NCBI GenBank assembly: GCA_036172665.1
Contig: CM069874.1
Span: 25,255,946 to 25,319,945, forward strand
DNA length: 64,000 bases
Direction of reading: 5' to 3'
From: Prosopocoilus inquinatus
Lineage: Eukaryota; Arthropoda; Insecta; Coleoptera; Lucanidae
Shown here: positions 45,101 through 57,560 of the stretch, in pieces
Layout: each line of letters opens with the position of its first letter
How positions within the stretch are numbered: position 1 is the stretch's first letter
The notes under the pieces: generated by a model
Database searches by the model: none
What the model saw: the letters and a program-made list of their open reading frames with translations, nothing else
Told to the model about the DNA's origin: nothing
Position numbers and translations under genes: made by a program

Positions 45101-47757
45101 GGGGATTAGGATCTATTTTTGGTCATCTAGTAAACTGCTATTTATAGTACAATGAGATATTAGAAGTTATTATTTCGTTGTTTTCTCCCGAAAATTGTTT
45201 CTTGTCGAAATTAATTGAAGAATTAATTATCATAGGTAGAAAGAAATTTATCTAAATCACAAAGAATATGAATATTCATCAGTTAAAGTATTCAAGGATA
45301 TAATTTCTGTTAATTTTGTTGTATCTTGAACTTTCCACCTTTCGCCTAAATAGAAGATATCTACAAAACACACACATTATTATTTTTTATTGGTTTAACT
45401 TTCTGAATTTCGTTTACTTAGGAAAAGGTAAACAGGCTGCAGACAGGACCACAGGTTTTTGAGGTTCTTTACACGTCTGTTTTTAATTTGCTTTGAAGAA
45501 TTATGAAAATTGAAAATACCTCTTCTCCTGTACCATAGTTTTTTCAGTTATCGCCTCCCTCTTCCATAAATTCAGGTTCTCAATAATTATAAAATTATGA
45601 GGTTTTGTTTATTGTAACAATCCTTTCTGTTGGCTGAGATCTCCTTCCCTTATTTTTATACGAGTTTAAACTAAGACGAGAATGCTTTGAAAATACTCTA
45701 GAGCAGACAATCAAGAACTTTGTTGGATAATAAATATCTATTGCTACAATAAAAAAGTAAGTAATTTCAAAGTTATTTAACGAAGATACCGTTAGACTGA
45801 AAGGTATGGGGAACAGAACAGATCTGTACGTAAATTAGATCCTTTTTTTGAATTTAAGAAAAATCTTTTTATCTTAATGATTCAGGCATGTCTAGCGATT
45901 ATGATATAAAATTGGTTAATTGTAAAATGACGTTTACACAAGGTTTTATGTTTTACTTAAAATAAAGATTTGAAAAGTTCTATAGGTGGCCTAAAAACTT
46001 AAATCGACCAATATTTTTATTGAAGGAAAACTTGAAGACTCTTCAGAAACCTCTTCAAATTAAGGATTTTCAAAAAAATTTACAAAAAGATAATTTGAAC
46101 TGTCCTGTGCAGAAAGAATTTGATTTATTTATGATAGAAAGAAATGCGATAAATTTCCAAATTGGCAACAATAAGCACTCACACGCTGTTTATAGCATAA
46201 CTAAAACTGGCAGTTGCAACTGAAATTTGAAGCCCTTGCACTTTAATCCATAAACAGTGGAGGTTATGTTTGACGTCAAACTTAACGAGTGCTGGGCCCA
46301 GGTACGCTCTAAATTAAATTTGCTCGCCGTGTTTACCGCTCTACTTATGGACATGATTAATAGATATTTTAAAATAAAACAAAAATATGCTTAGTATCAC
46401 TTGCGTCAGATTTAAACAACATACATGGATTCTTTTTCAGCTTTCTATTTATGAGCAAAAACGTAACTGAAATTACTTCATTTTACAGACTGCACTTGCT
46501 CAGTTTAAGCTTTGCTATACAAAAAACAATTACATTTTTATTTCTAAAAGAATTCGTAATAAATTGATCCCCTGAAATAAAATAAAACTATGATAAGAAT
46601 AGAATTATATATTTTCTAAAATAACGTTTATAGAGATACATTACCCGTAAATGTCTAAAATATAAAATCTGTTACTGATTGCAAGTACTGCCCTCAATCC
46701 ATTCTTTACTATCAAAATCATTTATCTGCCATAATTTATACGGTTCCCCATCAAATACAAACAGCCGGTAATCAAACTCGACATATCAATCGATTTGGAA
46801 TATCTAGGGTTCAATTTGCGCTAGTGTTTTATGACCAAATTAAACGATCGCCAACGCAAAGGGGAAGAAGTACGCGTTACATTTTACGCCTTCTAACTAA
46901 AAGACGTCCCCCATTACCGAGATTCATATCCATTAAATCTTCGAATTAGTTGGCTTTACGGATTTCACTAACGTATTTAGGGCGAGACCCTAAATAAAGA
47001 CGGGGCTATTATGCGGGCGAAGACGCCCTGGGGATTATAGGAGCCTCCACAAAGTTTCAAACGGAGGTTAATAAGAATTAAAATTTAAATTAGGTGGGCG
47101 TTTTGAGGTTTTCTGCGTTGACAGAGAATTTTTGATAAACTTGTAAAGTAGTGAATGATTTGCGATAGTTTTCCGATTCATTCCTCATTCATTTTACTAC
47201 CTATTTTCTTTGAAATTAACAAAGGTTTATACGTCAAAATACTCGGTCTCATCCAAAAATCATAATTTTTGGGATTTAATAAAGAATACAAATTACATTC
47301 CTAAGGTGGATATTTGCGTATTAAAGTTAAAACGTGTTTTCTAAAATTTTATTGCTCTAAAACCTCTATTCACAAGATTTAAGAAGTCCTCGAAGCTGTT
47401 GTTGGTGATTTGCACGTACACTAAGCGATAAAAGTAATGCTTCCCCATAAAATTTTAAGTGACAATCTAAATGGTAAATAAGTACGTCTTGGATTTTAGT
47501 TCACGTTTTTTTTCTGTTTGTTGACTTGCTTGCTTGTTTATTTCTGCGTTTTCCGTCTACTTATTATAGTAATCAGAACGGATTTGGTCGTAATATAACA
47601 TTTACTAGGGAGACATTACTTTTATTGCTTAGTTCTGATTGTTTGAGTAAAATATCTATAGCGAATGAAAATTATTTTAATTGACGCCTGAATCGTAGGT
47701 AACTATAATTAAACAAGAAAGAGATACTTTATTATTCTAGATACTGAAAGATAATGG
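42166..47757. other. Long AT-rich interval without recognised genes
   Basis: 5.6 kb of apparently single-copy DNA. The 71-codon minus frame at 42577-42792 (QGRASLPFWIASVFVKLKDY just upstream in frame) looks somewhat protein-like but matches nothing I know. A perfect TGACGTCA (CRE-type) occurs at about 43727. The GC-richer patch at 46780-47060 is listed separately. Confidence 0.45.
46780..47060. promoter_or_regulatory. GC-richer patch, candidate conserved noncoding DNA
   Basis: Higher GC than its surroundings, with GGCGAGACCCTAAATAAAGA and GCGGGCGAAGACGCCCTGGG (an imperfect GC hairpin). No frame or RNA family recognised. Confidence 0.2.
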
Positions 47758-47790
47758 TACAGTTGCGATCATCCTAATTGAGACCACTGA
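47758..47790. repeat. Solo terminus of the 53.2-kb MITE
   Basis: TACAGTTGCGATCATCCTAA then TTGAGACCA, matching both ends of 53213-53326. No second end nearby. Confidence 0.6.
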
Positions 47791-48866
47791 AAGCTAACTC
47801 ATTATTTCCAAAATTTATTTTCGATAATTTTTTTTATACCTATGAGATATGTAAATCAAGAGCTCGTATTACTATTGACTTACTTAATTCTTACACCTAC
47901 TTTACCACTACTTGTGTAGGAGTTTCCCCTGGAAGGATGTCTTCGCTCCTTTTTATCTGAAATAACTTGTGCCATCTCCTTCAACATCCTTCCACCTTTT
48001 CCGCCATCTCTTCTACTTCTCCTTACCACGCTCTTCTTTACCTACTGCTATTTTCTCTTTCGATGTTCTGCAATGTATACTCACCTTGTAAATCTTTCTT
48101 CTTTCAATCTTTTGATATGGTCATTGCATCTTAGCTGTCCTTGATCTATCATTACCAATAGGCTTAGCTGCCAAACTCTATTATTTTCGTTTCTCATTTT
48201 ATGCAACTTGGGTATTTCATTTCCATTACCTAAATGTTTCTTTTTCGTTTTTTCGCACATCCCCATGACTTGGAACTGTATGTTAACATCGGCGTCCCCA
48301 TTTTCTTAAATATTTACACTCTGGTTTCTTTTCTTCTGTTTTAAAAAAAACGTTCTTTAAGCTATTGACTGGCCTTTCTGAAGTGACTGCACTCTTTTTT
48401 ATGTCCTCATTCAATTTCCATCTTGAGTTATCATAACCCCGAGGTATTTCAATTTTTCCTCTTCTTCTTGGTTCTTCTTATCATGGTTTTAGTATCTTCC
48501 GGTTTCGTATTCGGATTCATCTTTTTTTTTTTCTTTTATCTTATTACTCTTTGTATCCATTCTCCCAAAAGCCTTCTGTAAATCAATGAATTTCAGAGGT
48601 ATGTTTATGTCCTCTATGACCGGTTTTTCTTTGATTTGTCTCATTATTGTGAACCTTATACGTCTTTTCCTAGTCTGAATTCTAACCCTGTTTCTTTTGG
48701 CGTGTGTTTCAGCTAAGTTATGCTATTAATCCCTTTTCAGTTCTTTTAGTGTAGATTTTATTGAACATACAACTCCTCTACATATAATTCTTTCATTGTT
48801 GATAATCACTTTTGCTGAAAAATGGGCGTTGTTAAAGCTATACGCCAAACTTTAGGTACTCTCTCT

Positions 48867-49770
48867 CAGTGTTGTTAAGTGTCTAGATGCAAGTATCTAA
48901 ATACAGTTTCTAAATACTTTTTGAGTATCTAGATACATATCTCAGATACTACTAAAAAAATGTGACAGTATCTGCATCTAGATACAATTGCAGTGTATCT
49001 ATTCATTTGGGATACTAAGATACATTTTGAACTTCCATAAAAACAGCAAACCTTGGCGGAAATGTAACCTCCGATTTTACAGTCTCTTTCTTTTGATTTT
49101 CCCCTCTTGTTAATTATGTTTTCCAGTTTGTCAAGTGAGACTATTTAAAATGCGATTTGATAGCTCAGAAACTTGAAAATTGGGAAAGAAGGAGAAAATC
49201 AAAAGGAAAAGACTGTATTGTTGATTTTATCAACTTTTCTTGTTCATGGGAACGCTCTCTTAACTACAACAAGGTTGCAACTAAGGATCCTAGATTTATT
49301 TGATATTAAACTTGTCTGATACGGAAGTAGAGTTATTTCTGTTGATAACTTTATATTTTACGTTGACTTGACTTGGTTTCATACAAAACCAGGTAATTAC
49401 TTATCAGCTTATTGATCAACTTAATTACAAAGATAAATCTTCTATTTAAAAAGACATACTGCTGAAAAAAATTGTGAAAATTATCACAGATTTTAGTGTG
49501 TACATTATTCACATATTCATATGAAAACTTCGTCAATTTTCAAAAAAAAAAAGTCGATTTGGATCGCAAATAATACCGTACCTCTACTACTGCATAGGTT
49601 ATTGAATTTTACACTTGCAAGTATCTTGATAAACTGCAGATACTTTTATTTTGTATCTGTATCTAGATATTTTCTGGAAAAAGTATCTGTATCTGTATCT
49701 AGCTACATATTTGTGAAAGTATCTGCATCTATACCTACATACTATTAGAAATGCATCTTTAAGAACACTG
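48867..49770. mobile_element. Non-autonomous hAT family A with 8-bp target duplication
   Basis: 904 bp flanked by ctctctct (48859-48866 and 49771-49778). Termini CAGTGTTGTTAAG and CTTTAAGAACACTG. Clusters of GTATCTAGATAC-type repeats lie at both ends. It is inserted into a LINE whose sequence resumes across it. The low-complexity TSD alone would be weak, but end-to-end identity with 41218-42157 fixes the same borders. Confidence 0.9.
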
Positions 49771-50430
49771 CTCTCTCTTGTTTTATTACAGTTTACATTA
49801 TTTTTCTTAAATCTGCTACTACAGATTTTGTAAGCGTTTTCAGCATTTCCGTCACCATTCTGTAGTGTCCCACTGCTTTGCTGTTCTTGCTTGTCTTATT
49901 GCTTAGCGTGTACTCCTTTCGCTATTTTTTCTTTGCGGTCTACTCAGTTAACTTCTTCTTCTTCTTCTCTTCTCTTCATCGTTCCTTCTGTTTTCCCTTT
50001 AAGCAGGTTATTGAAATATTCCTTCCGCTGTTTTGTATTTTTTGCATCCAAGTATCCAACTCTATATTTTAACCAAGAAAGGTTTGTACTTTACCTTATA
50101 TACTTTCTTTGAGGTTCTTCTTGCATCCAAGGAAGCACACCAGGACAATAAACAGATCGCTTATTTGTAGTAAAAGAAACTCTTTTCTTACTCTTTTCAG
50201 CATACATGCAAATGCGTGTAATTAATTGCAAAAAAGACAAATACAACTAACTATTTATAATTACTTGTCACGTATTATATGATAAGTACTACATAGGTAC
50301 GTATTAAATAACAATAAAAGAAGTGACAGTTAAAATTTCAATAATTTAACAGCTTTTATAATTTTTTTCTACCTCCAAGTCCATTTCCTTTTCTTGTTTT
50401 ACTCTTTCCTTGGTTCTTTGTAAAGTATTC

Positions 50431-50652
50431 TTCAACATGATACTCTTCTCTTATATTCAGATATCTTTTCTATTTGCATTCTTCTCGCCACGGCCCTTGA
50501 CACCCTTTCAGACTAGCTGCGAGTTCCTTTAACATTTTTTTTGTATTTACAATTTCAAGTTTTCTTCAAAATGATTCTCTTCTCTTATATTCAGAGATTT
50601 CTTCTATTTGCTTTCTTCCCGCCATGGCCCTCGGCACGCTCTCAGATTAACT
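50431..50652. repeat. Two-unit tandem duplication in the LINE
   Basis: Unit 1 (50431-50520) and unit 2 (50565-50652) share TTCTCTTATATTCAGA, TCTATTTGC and CGCCANGGCCCT, with 134 bp between starts. Diverged about 15% by eye. Confidence 0.75.
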
Positions 50653-50830
50653 GTGTGTGTGTATTATGGGGAAATTTCCAATAGATTCAAGTAATCTTTT
50701 ATTAATGTTCAAAAGTGGTTAATTTTCTTATTTAGTTCGAAGAAGAATAGAAACTTAACGTTCTTTTGAACAGTTTTTGCCTTATTTTCCTGTTTCTGTC
50801 ATATCTCATCTCAAAATGTTTATAATTGAA

Positions 50831-51190
50831 GTTGGTTCTTGTCCGATGAAAATTGTAAGTACAAAATTTTTTTAATCTCGAACCGGACAGAAATATGAAG
50901 GGAAAACACTCAACGTTTCGCTATATATTTATAGCTTCATCAGGAGTGAAAAAAAGTAAATAAACAATTTGTCAAGAGAAACAAGTCGTCAAAGAACCGA
51001 AAAGATAACATGATTTTAAACTAAAACACGAGTTGTCCCGAATAAACAGTTCTCTTGACGACTTGTTTCTCTTGACAACTTGTTTATTTACTTTTTTTCA
51101 CTCCTGACGAAACTATAAATCTATAGAGAAACGTTGAGTGCGTTTCCTTCATATTTCTGTTCGGTTCGAGATTAAAAAAAAAACTTCTTA
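50831..51190. repeat. FB2 foldback element
   Basis: Arms of about 130 bp: 50867-50996 and reversed 51053-51180 (AATCTCGAACCGGACAGAAA; CACTCAACGTTTC; TTATAGCTTCATCAGGAGTG; TTGTCAAGAGAAACAAGTCG). The loop is about 55 bp. A single-arm copy lies at 63128-63279 and a 34-bp piece at 28117. Confidence 0.85.
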
Positions 51191-53084
51191 CAAAATGTTT
51201 AGTTCTTTAGTAACTGGTAATCGTATTTATTTCATTAGTTGTGTACTTAAAGATAACGCGAGTTCAAATACCTTCAAGTTTGCAGTTGGTTTTAATTCGG
51301 TAAACGTATGTCTGTACTATAGTATAATCATAACCTAATAATATTTAGTTTGGTTTTCTAAGGTTAAAACAATTTTATTGTCGTTTCTTTCGTCTGTAAG
51401 TTATTAGTTTACTGAAACTGTTTTTAGAAAACAATCGTTGCTTTCTGTTTGTCTGCTTTGTCATCTCCTCTTTAGAAGAAGAAAATGGGCATTGAAAGTT
51501 ACTTTCGTAACGGAACAAATATTAATGAAATTTGGAATTATAAGGGCAGAGAGCATGGCAGAAATTTGTAGTAAATATCTAAATCATGTTTTTATGGAGT
51601 AACACTTCTAAATATTGTAATGCAAAGCCTATGGCCAGGTTTCTTGGAAGTGGTACTGTACTAAATAGTAAGTCGTAAGTGGAAAGTAACTGAGGTAATG
51701 CAGAATAACTATTAACATCCGATATTTTTGTTTGTTATTTACCGAAACAAGTAAACCTTTCCGTGGGGATTTGTTACACAATTTTATAAAAAGATGTCCA
51801 TTTTCGTGTAAGAGCAGATAACCTCAATTTATTGCGATGTTTAATTTTATTCACTTTATTCATAGGTAAGTAATAAGTAGAGACATGTCATGTTTCTTGC
51901 TATCTCAAGTCATGGCCAACTCCAAACGTGAGAATTTCTGAACGCTCTTTACTTTGCTATGTAATTATAAAAATTTTGGCAAATCTTAAGAAGTACAATT
52001 CTATGGCAATTTTTCTCCACTGCCGGTACTATAGGTTTAATATTTTCTTCTTTATTCTCCCTCACTTTTAAAATTTTATAATTGAATTGTGTGTCTGTAC
52101 ACGGTTTCCTAATTTAGTTTGTTTCATGCGTCGCATCCCAGCTAACTGAATTTTTAATTTTCAATTTCTGCTCGTTGGCGGAAAAACGGCTTCTATTATT
52201 GTTCCACCGGCTTTATTGACGTCATAAATTCGTCAGGGACACCAGGCGGCTTTAATTATGTTGTTTTCACTCGACGGCCGGCGCAGTTTTCCCAATCTTC
52301 GGAAAGATTTCCTCGGCGTTCCACTATAATGGGATCGGAAACTGTTTAAAGTTTCGGTTAAATATAACTGCTTTATGAGTCGGTTAGAGAAAATAACTTC
52401 ATTAATTTACGTTAATACGTGCGCGGAAATGCGTTATCAATTTCCGTTTATGTGTATGGCTGTAAATCGCTCGGTCGCGTGCTTCGTATGATTTGTTAGT
52501 AAATTATTAGGCTGTGACTTTTATTCTGTATAATGCGGTTACTGATAACTTCAAATTCATAATATTAAATGATCTTAATGTAGGTTCTCTTTCTTGTAAT
52601 TTAGAAATTAACCTTTTATTTATTTATTACACGACAAAGAAAATTAGTAAATAATAGCCCGCGTTCATACAAATATTAAAGAAATAAAAATACTTATCAA
52701 TATGAATCAAAATCAAATACAGGAAAACGAAATCTTAAATTACAAAGAAGAAAATATATATAAAATTAAATCAATAATTCTACATTCTCTTTTTTAATTT
52801 CGCCCAACAACTTTTTTCTCTCTTCATATTGTTATAAACAGAGCAAATCGTATTATTTCAAGGCATTTAATGCAAGCAAGAAACCTTACAGTATTCACAA
52901 AACCATATTTTGAAAAACAAGATTTCTTAATACAGTTTCAAAATACTTGTTAAAATAATTCTTTTTAGTATTTTGGTAAATTAGGAAACAAAGCTTTTAG
53001 GTATCCTGTAATACCGGCCTTAATTTTAGAGTTCTTCAGGTTTCATTTTATAATAATTGTTGATCCATTCCACGTTATTGAAAT
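51191..53084. other. AT-rich intergenic DNA
   Basis: Nothing coding recognised. 52180-52500 is GC-richer (listed separately). Confidence 0.45.
52180..52500. promoter_or_regulatory. Candidate conserved noncoding block
   Basis: CpG-richer than its flanks: GTTGGCGGAAAAACGGCTTC, a perfect TGACGTCA at about 52219, CACTCGACGGCCGGCGCAGT. No open reading frame with splice sites was recognised. In character it resembles 19490-19870. Confidence 0.25.
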
Positions 53085-53207
53085 TAATTACACTGAACTT
53101 TTGATTATAATTAATTATAATAATAAGAGCGAGCAGTTTGTAGTTACTGTAATTACACTGAACTTTTGATTATAATTAATTACAGTAACTACAAACTGCT
53201 CGCTCTT
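53085..53207. repeat. Hairpin with embedded direct repeat (template-switch scar)
   Basis: AAGAGCGAGCAGTTTGTAGT and the following 11 bases (53125-53155) are repeated exactly in reverse at 53177-53207. In addition, TAATTACACTGAACTTTTGA and the next ~12 bases occur directly at 53085 and again at 53150 in the loop. Confidence 0.9.
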
Positions 53208-53212
53208 TTTGT

Positions 53213-53326
53213 GTAGTCCCGATCATCCTAATCGAGACCATTGCAAGCTGACTGCGTCCTTATTGATGCGGGTGGTAAGAGTTGCAAAACTGTCAATCGA
53301 TCTCGATTAGCTTGATCGCGACTGTA
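53213..53326. mobile_element. Tiny MITE, about 114 bp
   Basis: Left TAGTCCCGATCATCCTAAT and reversed right TACAGTCGCGATCAAGCTAA, both continuing CGAGA and GATTG/CATTG: imperfect inverted repeats of about 32 bp with TA edges, Tc1/mariner style. It starts a few bases after the hairpin at 53207. Confidence 0.75.
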
Positions 53327-54560
53327 CTTAACTGCTCGTTTTATTTATTGTTACTTTGTAATCTTCAGTTCGCTGCATTTTTAAATACATAAAATTACAA
53401 AAAAAATATTTAAAAAAATGTTAAATGTTAAAGGTGTAAAAGTTCTTAAATGAGTTAAAACAATAAACGCTTACAATCAAGGCACAAATTAGGGATCAGA
53501 ATCAATTTAGGTTTTACTAAAATTCGAGCTTTTCTGTTTCAAATAAATGTCGCAGCAGCTGAGACGAACAGCTTTAAAGACAATTCCTAAAAGAGTACTT
53601 ATGAACGTATAAAGATAAAAAATTTTGTGTTTCCCTTTGCGTCGTCCTTCATATATTGTCTGATTAATAAAGCATGTCCTCGGCTCTTATCCTTATCCAC
53701 CTATTCGCTTGTAAATTCCTATATACACACTCATGCATGTACTACACATACGACATTTCCAAGCCATGTACAAATGTATCTCTCAATTTGGTGAAATTTA
53801 TGCAAATCTCTCAAGGCAAATCTTCTTGGAACTTTTTCATTTTTTACTCGGTCTTTATAAGCCAATGGTTTATTATGTTTAATTAAATATAGCTCAGAAT
53901 TTAATTTAAATATTCGTTTTTATTAACGGTTTGTTAGCTCAAAAATTGGAGAAACATTAGTAATTATCCTTTTTGTTATTAATTACTTTAATAATGTATT
54001 ATTCTTCTTAGGATTAAATATTTAAATCGGTCGTACTTTAGTGAGAAAGTTAGAAGTGCAATTCTTTCTCAGACCACTTTATTTAATCAAAATGGTATTT
54101 CGTTTAATAGACCCTGTCAAAATACTAAAGACTTACGTTTAGAAACCTAGCAGAGTGACTGGACTTTATAATCACAGACCTACGTATTACACATAAAACT
54201 GACCTAATAAAAATCTACTACTACTAATCCTTCTAATTTTCAATTTTGATCTGATAGCTTAACTTGACAAAATTAAATGTTCCTGAAAATAAAATACCAC
54301 ACAAAATCTAAACGTTGAGTCAAACAAAATCAGCCATAGTATTTCGTGATTCAAAATTTAATTAATTTTTTTGTAAAATTTGTTAAAAAGCAGAGCCATA
54401 TGGCTACAATCAATGTCTATAGGATCATTTCCAATAGAGTTCCCTCTCAGTTAACAAATTTTGCACAAAAAAGAACATTTCATTATATGGGTCCAACAAT
54501 CCAAATTTTCACGAAATGTTCGATTTTAGTTTTCACCACATTTCGATGACTGACTTCTCT
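53327..54560. other. AT-rich intergenic DNA
   Basis: Nothing recognised. Confidence 0.5.
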
Positions 54561-57156
54561 CATACAAAATCACCTGAGAATTTCTTTGTGTAAAGGCCGT
54601 TTTGATTACCCTACTTACTATACCAATTTGGTTTAATTTATACAATATAAATTTAGAGTAGAAATTTTACGGCTGCAAATGAGGTTTGGAAATGAAATAT
54701 TATTATTATTATTATCAGATAGTTTTTGATTCATTATAAATTTCGATACATTTATTACAGAAATTAAATTGCTTAAACGTGCTCAGATAAATAAGTTACA
54801 CTCACTGTGATTAAGAGATTTTTTTTTCAAAGATTTGGGGTAATTATGTAAAAGAATTACCCCAAGTTGTTCCAAAAATTGTCAATGTCAATCTGAGTAG
54901 TTAAGTTGAAGATGAATTTATAGGCCATAGACTTTTACAGAATTTAATGATCTGTGAAATTCATTAGTACTTATTAACAGTCTGCTAGATTCCAAGATCA
55001 TTCATTAAACTTGTTAAATTAAAATCACACGTTCATTTCTCATAAACATGTGTACGCTGCTACATTTTCATTAATTAAGTTTTGTGACGTGCAGGCGATA
55101 TTTCACAACGTTGTAAAATTTTCGCATTTTCGTCATCGGCGGCGGTGTTAAGTGCTTATTTTTGCCAAAAAAATATGTATTTGCTCTTGACGTTAGTGTT
55201 CATTTTCTCTTTTTGAATTAGTACGGAATTATAATCGGAATTGTTAAATAATAAATTAGTATGTTAGTAAAAAAAAAGTTTTGTATTGCCATTCGCGAAG
55301 TAGTAATTTCATGTATTGACCGTAGTACGTGAAGTCTTACGTTTAAAAGTGATTCATGAACTGCAATATATTTCAAATGGAGTTTATTTTACGCGTTTAA
55401 ATAAATTGCTGCGCTAATTTTTGTTTTAATAACGAAAAGTAGGAGTATTATTTTGTGACAACTACTAAAAGTTGAATAGTTCATAAATGTAAATCATAAG
55501 TTATGAATAAGTGGATTTCTTTAAATTTTTAAATTTTAACTCGTAGAAAAAGAATAATTTGCAAACTTCACGCATACACAACTCACTATTATTATTTTAA
55601 AAAGTTTTTCATTTTTTATTTCTGAAATAATCGATTTTCGACATAAATTAAGTGTTGATATATGTACTAATTGTTGTTTCAATTTGATCTTGAGCTTTTA
55701 CTGGAATAATTAAAATCAAATTTGATTAAGAGTTGTTTAACTTGTAACACTATTTAACATAAACGTTGCGTAGTTAACAAGAAAGAACGAGAAACTTGAT
55801 TTGAAGTATACACTGTGTTCACATTTCGATGCTCACCATTGGCATTTCAGTTATTAGAAGACATGGAGCAGCGGTTAAATGGGGAATGTTTTGCAGAATT
55901 CAACGCTCGCGATAAATCTCATTTCAAATTCACCATAACTTTTTTATATTTTAAGATAATTGAAGAAAACCAAAAATTGACGATTTCAATATTCCTCCAA
56001 CAATAACCATCAATAACTCGATAACATCTGATGTGACATCTTCTAAACTTTTACACTGTTCAGACACTTTTTTTAGACAAAGTTTTTGATACAAACAGAA
56101 ACCCCCGATTGTCATTTGTTTAGTGTTAACTTTTGTTTTTCATATTAGGTTTTTAGTTAGTTGGAGATATTTTTTTGGCAAAAATAAGCACTTAACACCG
56201 CCGCCGATGACGAAAATGCGAAAGTTTTACAACATTGTGAAATATCGCCTGCACGTCACTAAACTTAATTAATGAAAATGTAGTAGCGTACACGTTTCTG
56301 AGAAATGAACGGGTGATTTTAATTTAAAAAGTTTAATGAATGATCTTGGAATCTAGCAGATTGTTAATAAGTACTAATGAATTTCACGGATCATTAAATT
56401 CTGTAAAAGTCTATGGCCTATAAATTCATCTTCAACTTAATTACTCAGATTGACATTGACAATTTTTGGAACAACATATAAAAAAATGACTTCAAATCTT
56501 TGAAAAAAATCTCTTAATCACAGTGAGTTTAACTTATTTATCTGAGTAGCTTAAATTAAGGGTATTTTACTCTACCACGTTTAAGTAATTTAATTTCTGT
56601 AATAAATTGTGTCAACATTTATAATGAAACAAAAACTATCTGAAATAAATTTCATTTCCAAATCTCGTTTGCAGCCCTAAAATTTCTACTCTGAATTTAT
56701 ATTGTATAAATTAAACCAAATTGGTACACCAAGTAAGATAATCAAAACGGCCTTTACACAAAGAAATTCTCAGGTGATTTTGCATAAAACGCAGACTGTC
56801 TAACTAACCGAAAACCTAATAAGGGTGCCGTATGAAAAAAAAAGTTAGCACTAATAACTTGAAAACAAGTGACAGTCGGGGGTTTCTGTTTATATCAAAA
56901 ACATTGTCTTAAAAAAGTGTCTAAACTAAGGTTTAGAAGAGGTCACATCAGGTGTTATCGAATTATTGAGGAATATTGAAATCGTAAAATTTTGGTTTTC
57001 TTGTATTATCTTAAAATTCAAAAAAAGTTATAGTGAATTTGAAATGACATTTGTTGCGAGCATTGAATTCTGCAAAATATTCCCATTTAACCGTTGTTCT
57101 GTGTCTTCTAATAACCGAGATGCCAATGGTGAGCATCGAAATGTGGACACATTGTA
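54561..57156. repeat. FB3: interlocked long inverted repeats A-B-A'-B'
   Basis: A (54561-55178) pairs in reverse with A' (56165-56787), about 620 bp each; B (55815-56128) pairs in reverse with B' (56860-57156), about 300 bp each. Diagnostic shared blocks: ACCTGAGAATTTCTTTGTG, TAGGCCATAGACTTTTACAG and CATCGGCGGCGGTGTTAAGT for A; ATTTCGATGCTCACCATTGG and ACAGAAACCCCCGA for B. The frames at 55815 and 56966 are the two B arms. Divergence is about 10-15% by eye. An (ATT)n microsatellite lies in A at 54698-54715. Class unknown; no transposase seen. Confidence 0.85.
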
Positions 57157-57444
57157 TAATCGGAGTTTTGTAAATATGTCTCTTTCTTTCGTAAAAATTG
57201 TTTTAGGAAAGCTGTTATACTAATGAAGTGTCAATATTGTGCAACAATTTCATTATGAATAGGCTAACATGCTGACAATAAATAACTAAATATTTAAAAA
57301 ATAACTAAATAACATAAATTTAATTAACATAACTCCATTAAGTTTATTCAAACAACATTGTAAAGATTTTGTATTTGTGTTTTAAAATAAATTTTAACGT
57401 TGAACATTTTGATGAAAAATATATCAATACATATAATTTATAGA
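57157..57444. other. AT-rich spacer
   Basis: Nothing recognised. Confidence 0.5.
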
Positions 57445-57560
57445 AATAGATTCTGTAACTGGGCTGCAGTCAAAAAGGTTAATATGAGTAATATTCTTTT
57501 AAAGTTTAGAGTATTACTTCTATTAACTCTTTTGGCTGCAGCCCAGTTACAGAATCTATT
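57445..57560. repeat. Near-perfect 116-bp hairpin
   Basis: AATAGATTCTGTAACTGGGC, then TGCAG and a slightly mismatched continuation, is repeated in reverse at the other end. Arms are about 50 bp with a loop under 15 bp. No TSD is obvious. Confidence 0.9.

Larger units (their letters stand above)
47930..50660 (-). mobile_element. LINE (family L2-like) interrupted by a hAT
   Basis: Minus strand, 5' to 3': charged linker (50431-50652, tandemly duplicated), EYFNNLLKGKTEGTMKRREE and GTLQNGDGNAENAYKICS (49790-50115), then the hAT-A insertion, then RT remnants with IKSTLKELKRD and IPLKFIDLQKAFGRM (AFD motif; 48540-48780), and a C-terminal QLRCNDHIKRLKEERFTR block (47940-48200), like the QLRWxGHVxRM tail of many LINEs. 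Internal stops and deletions throughout. Confidence 0.75.
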
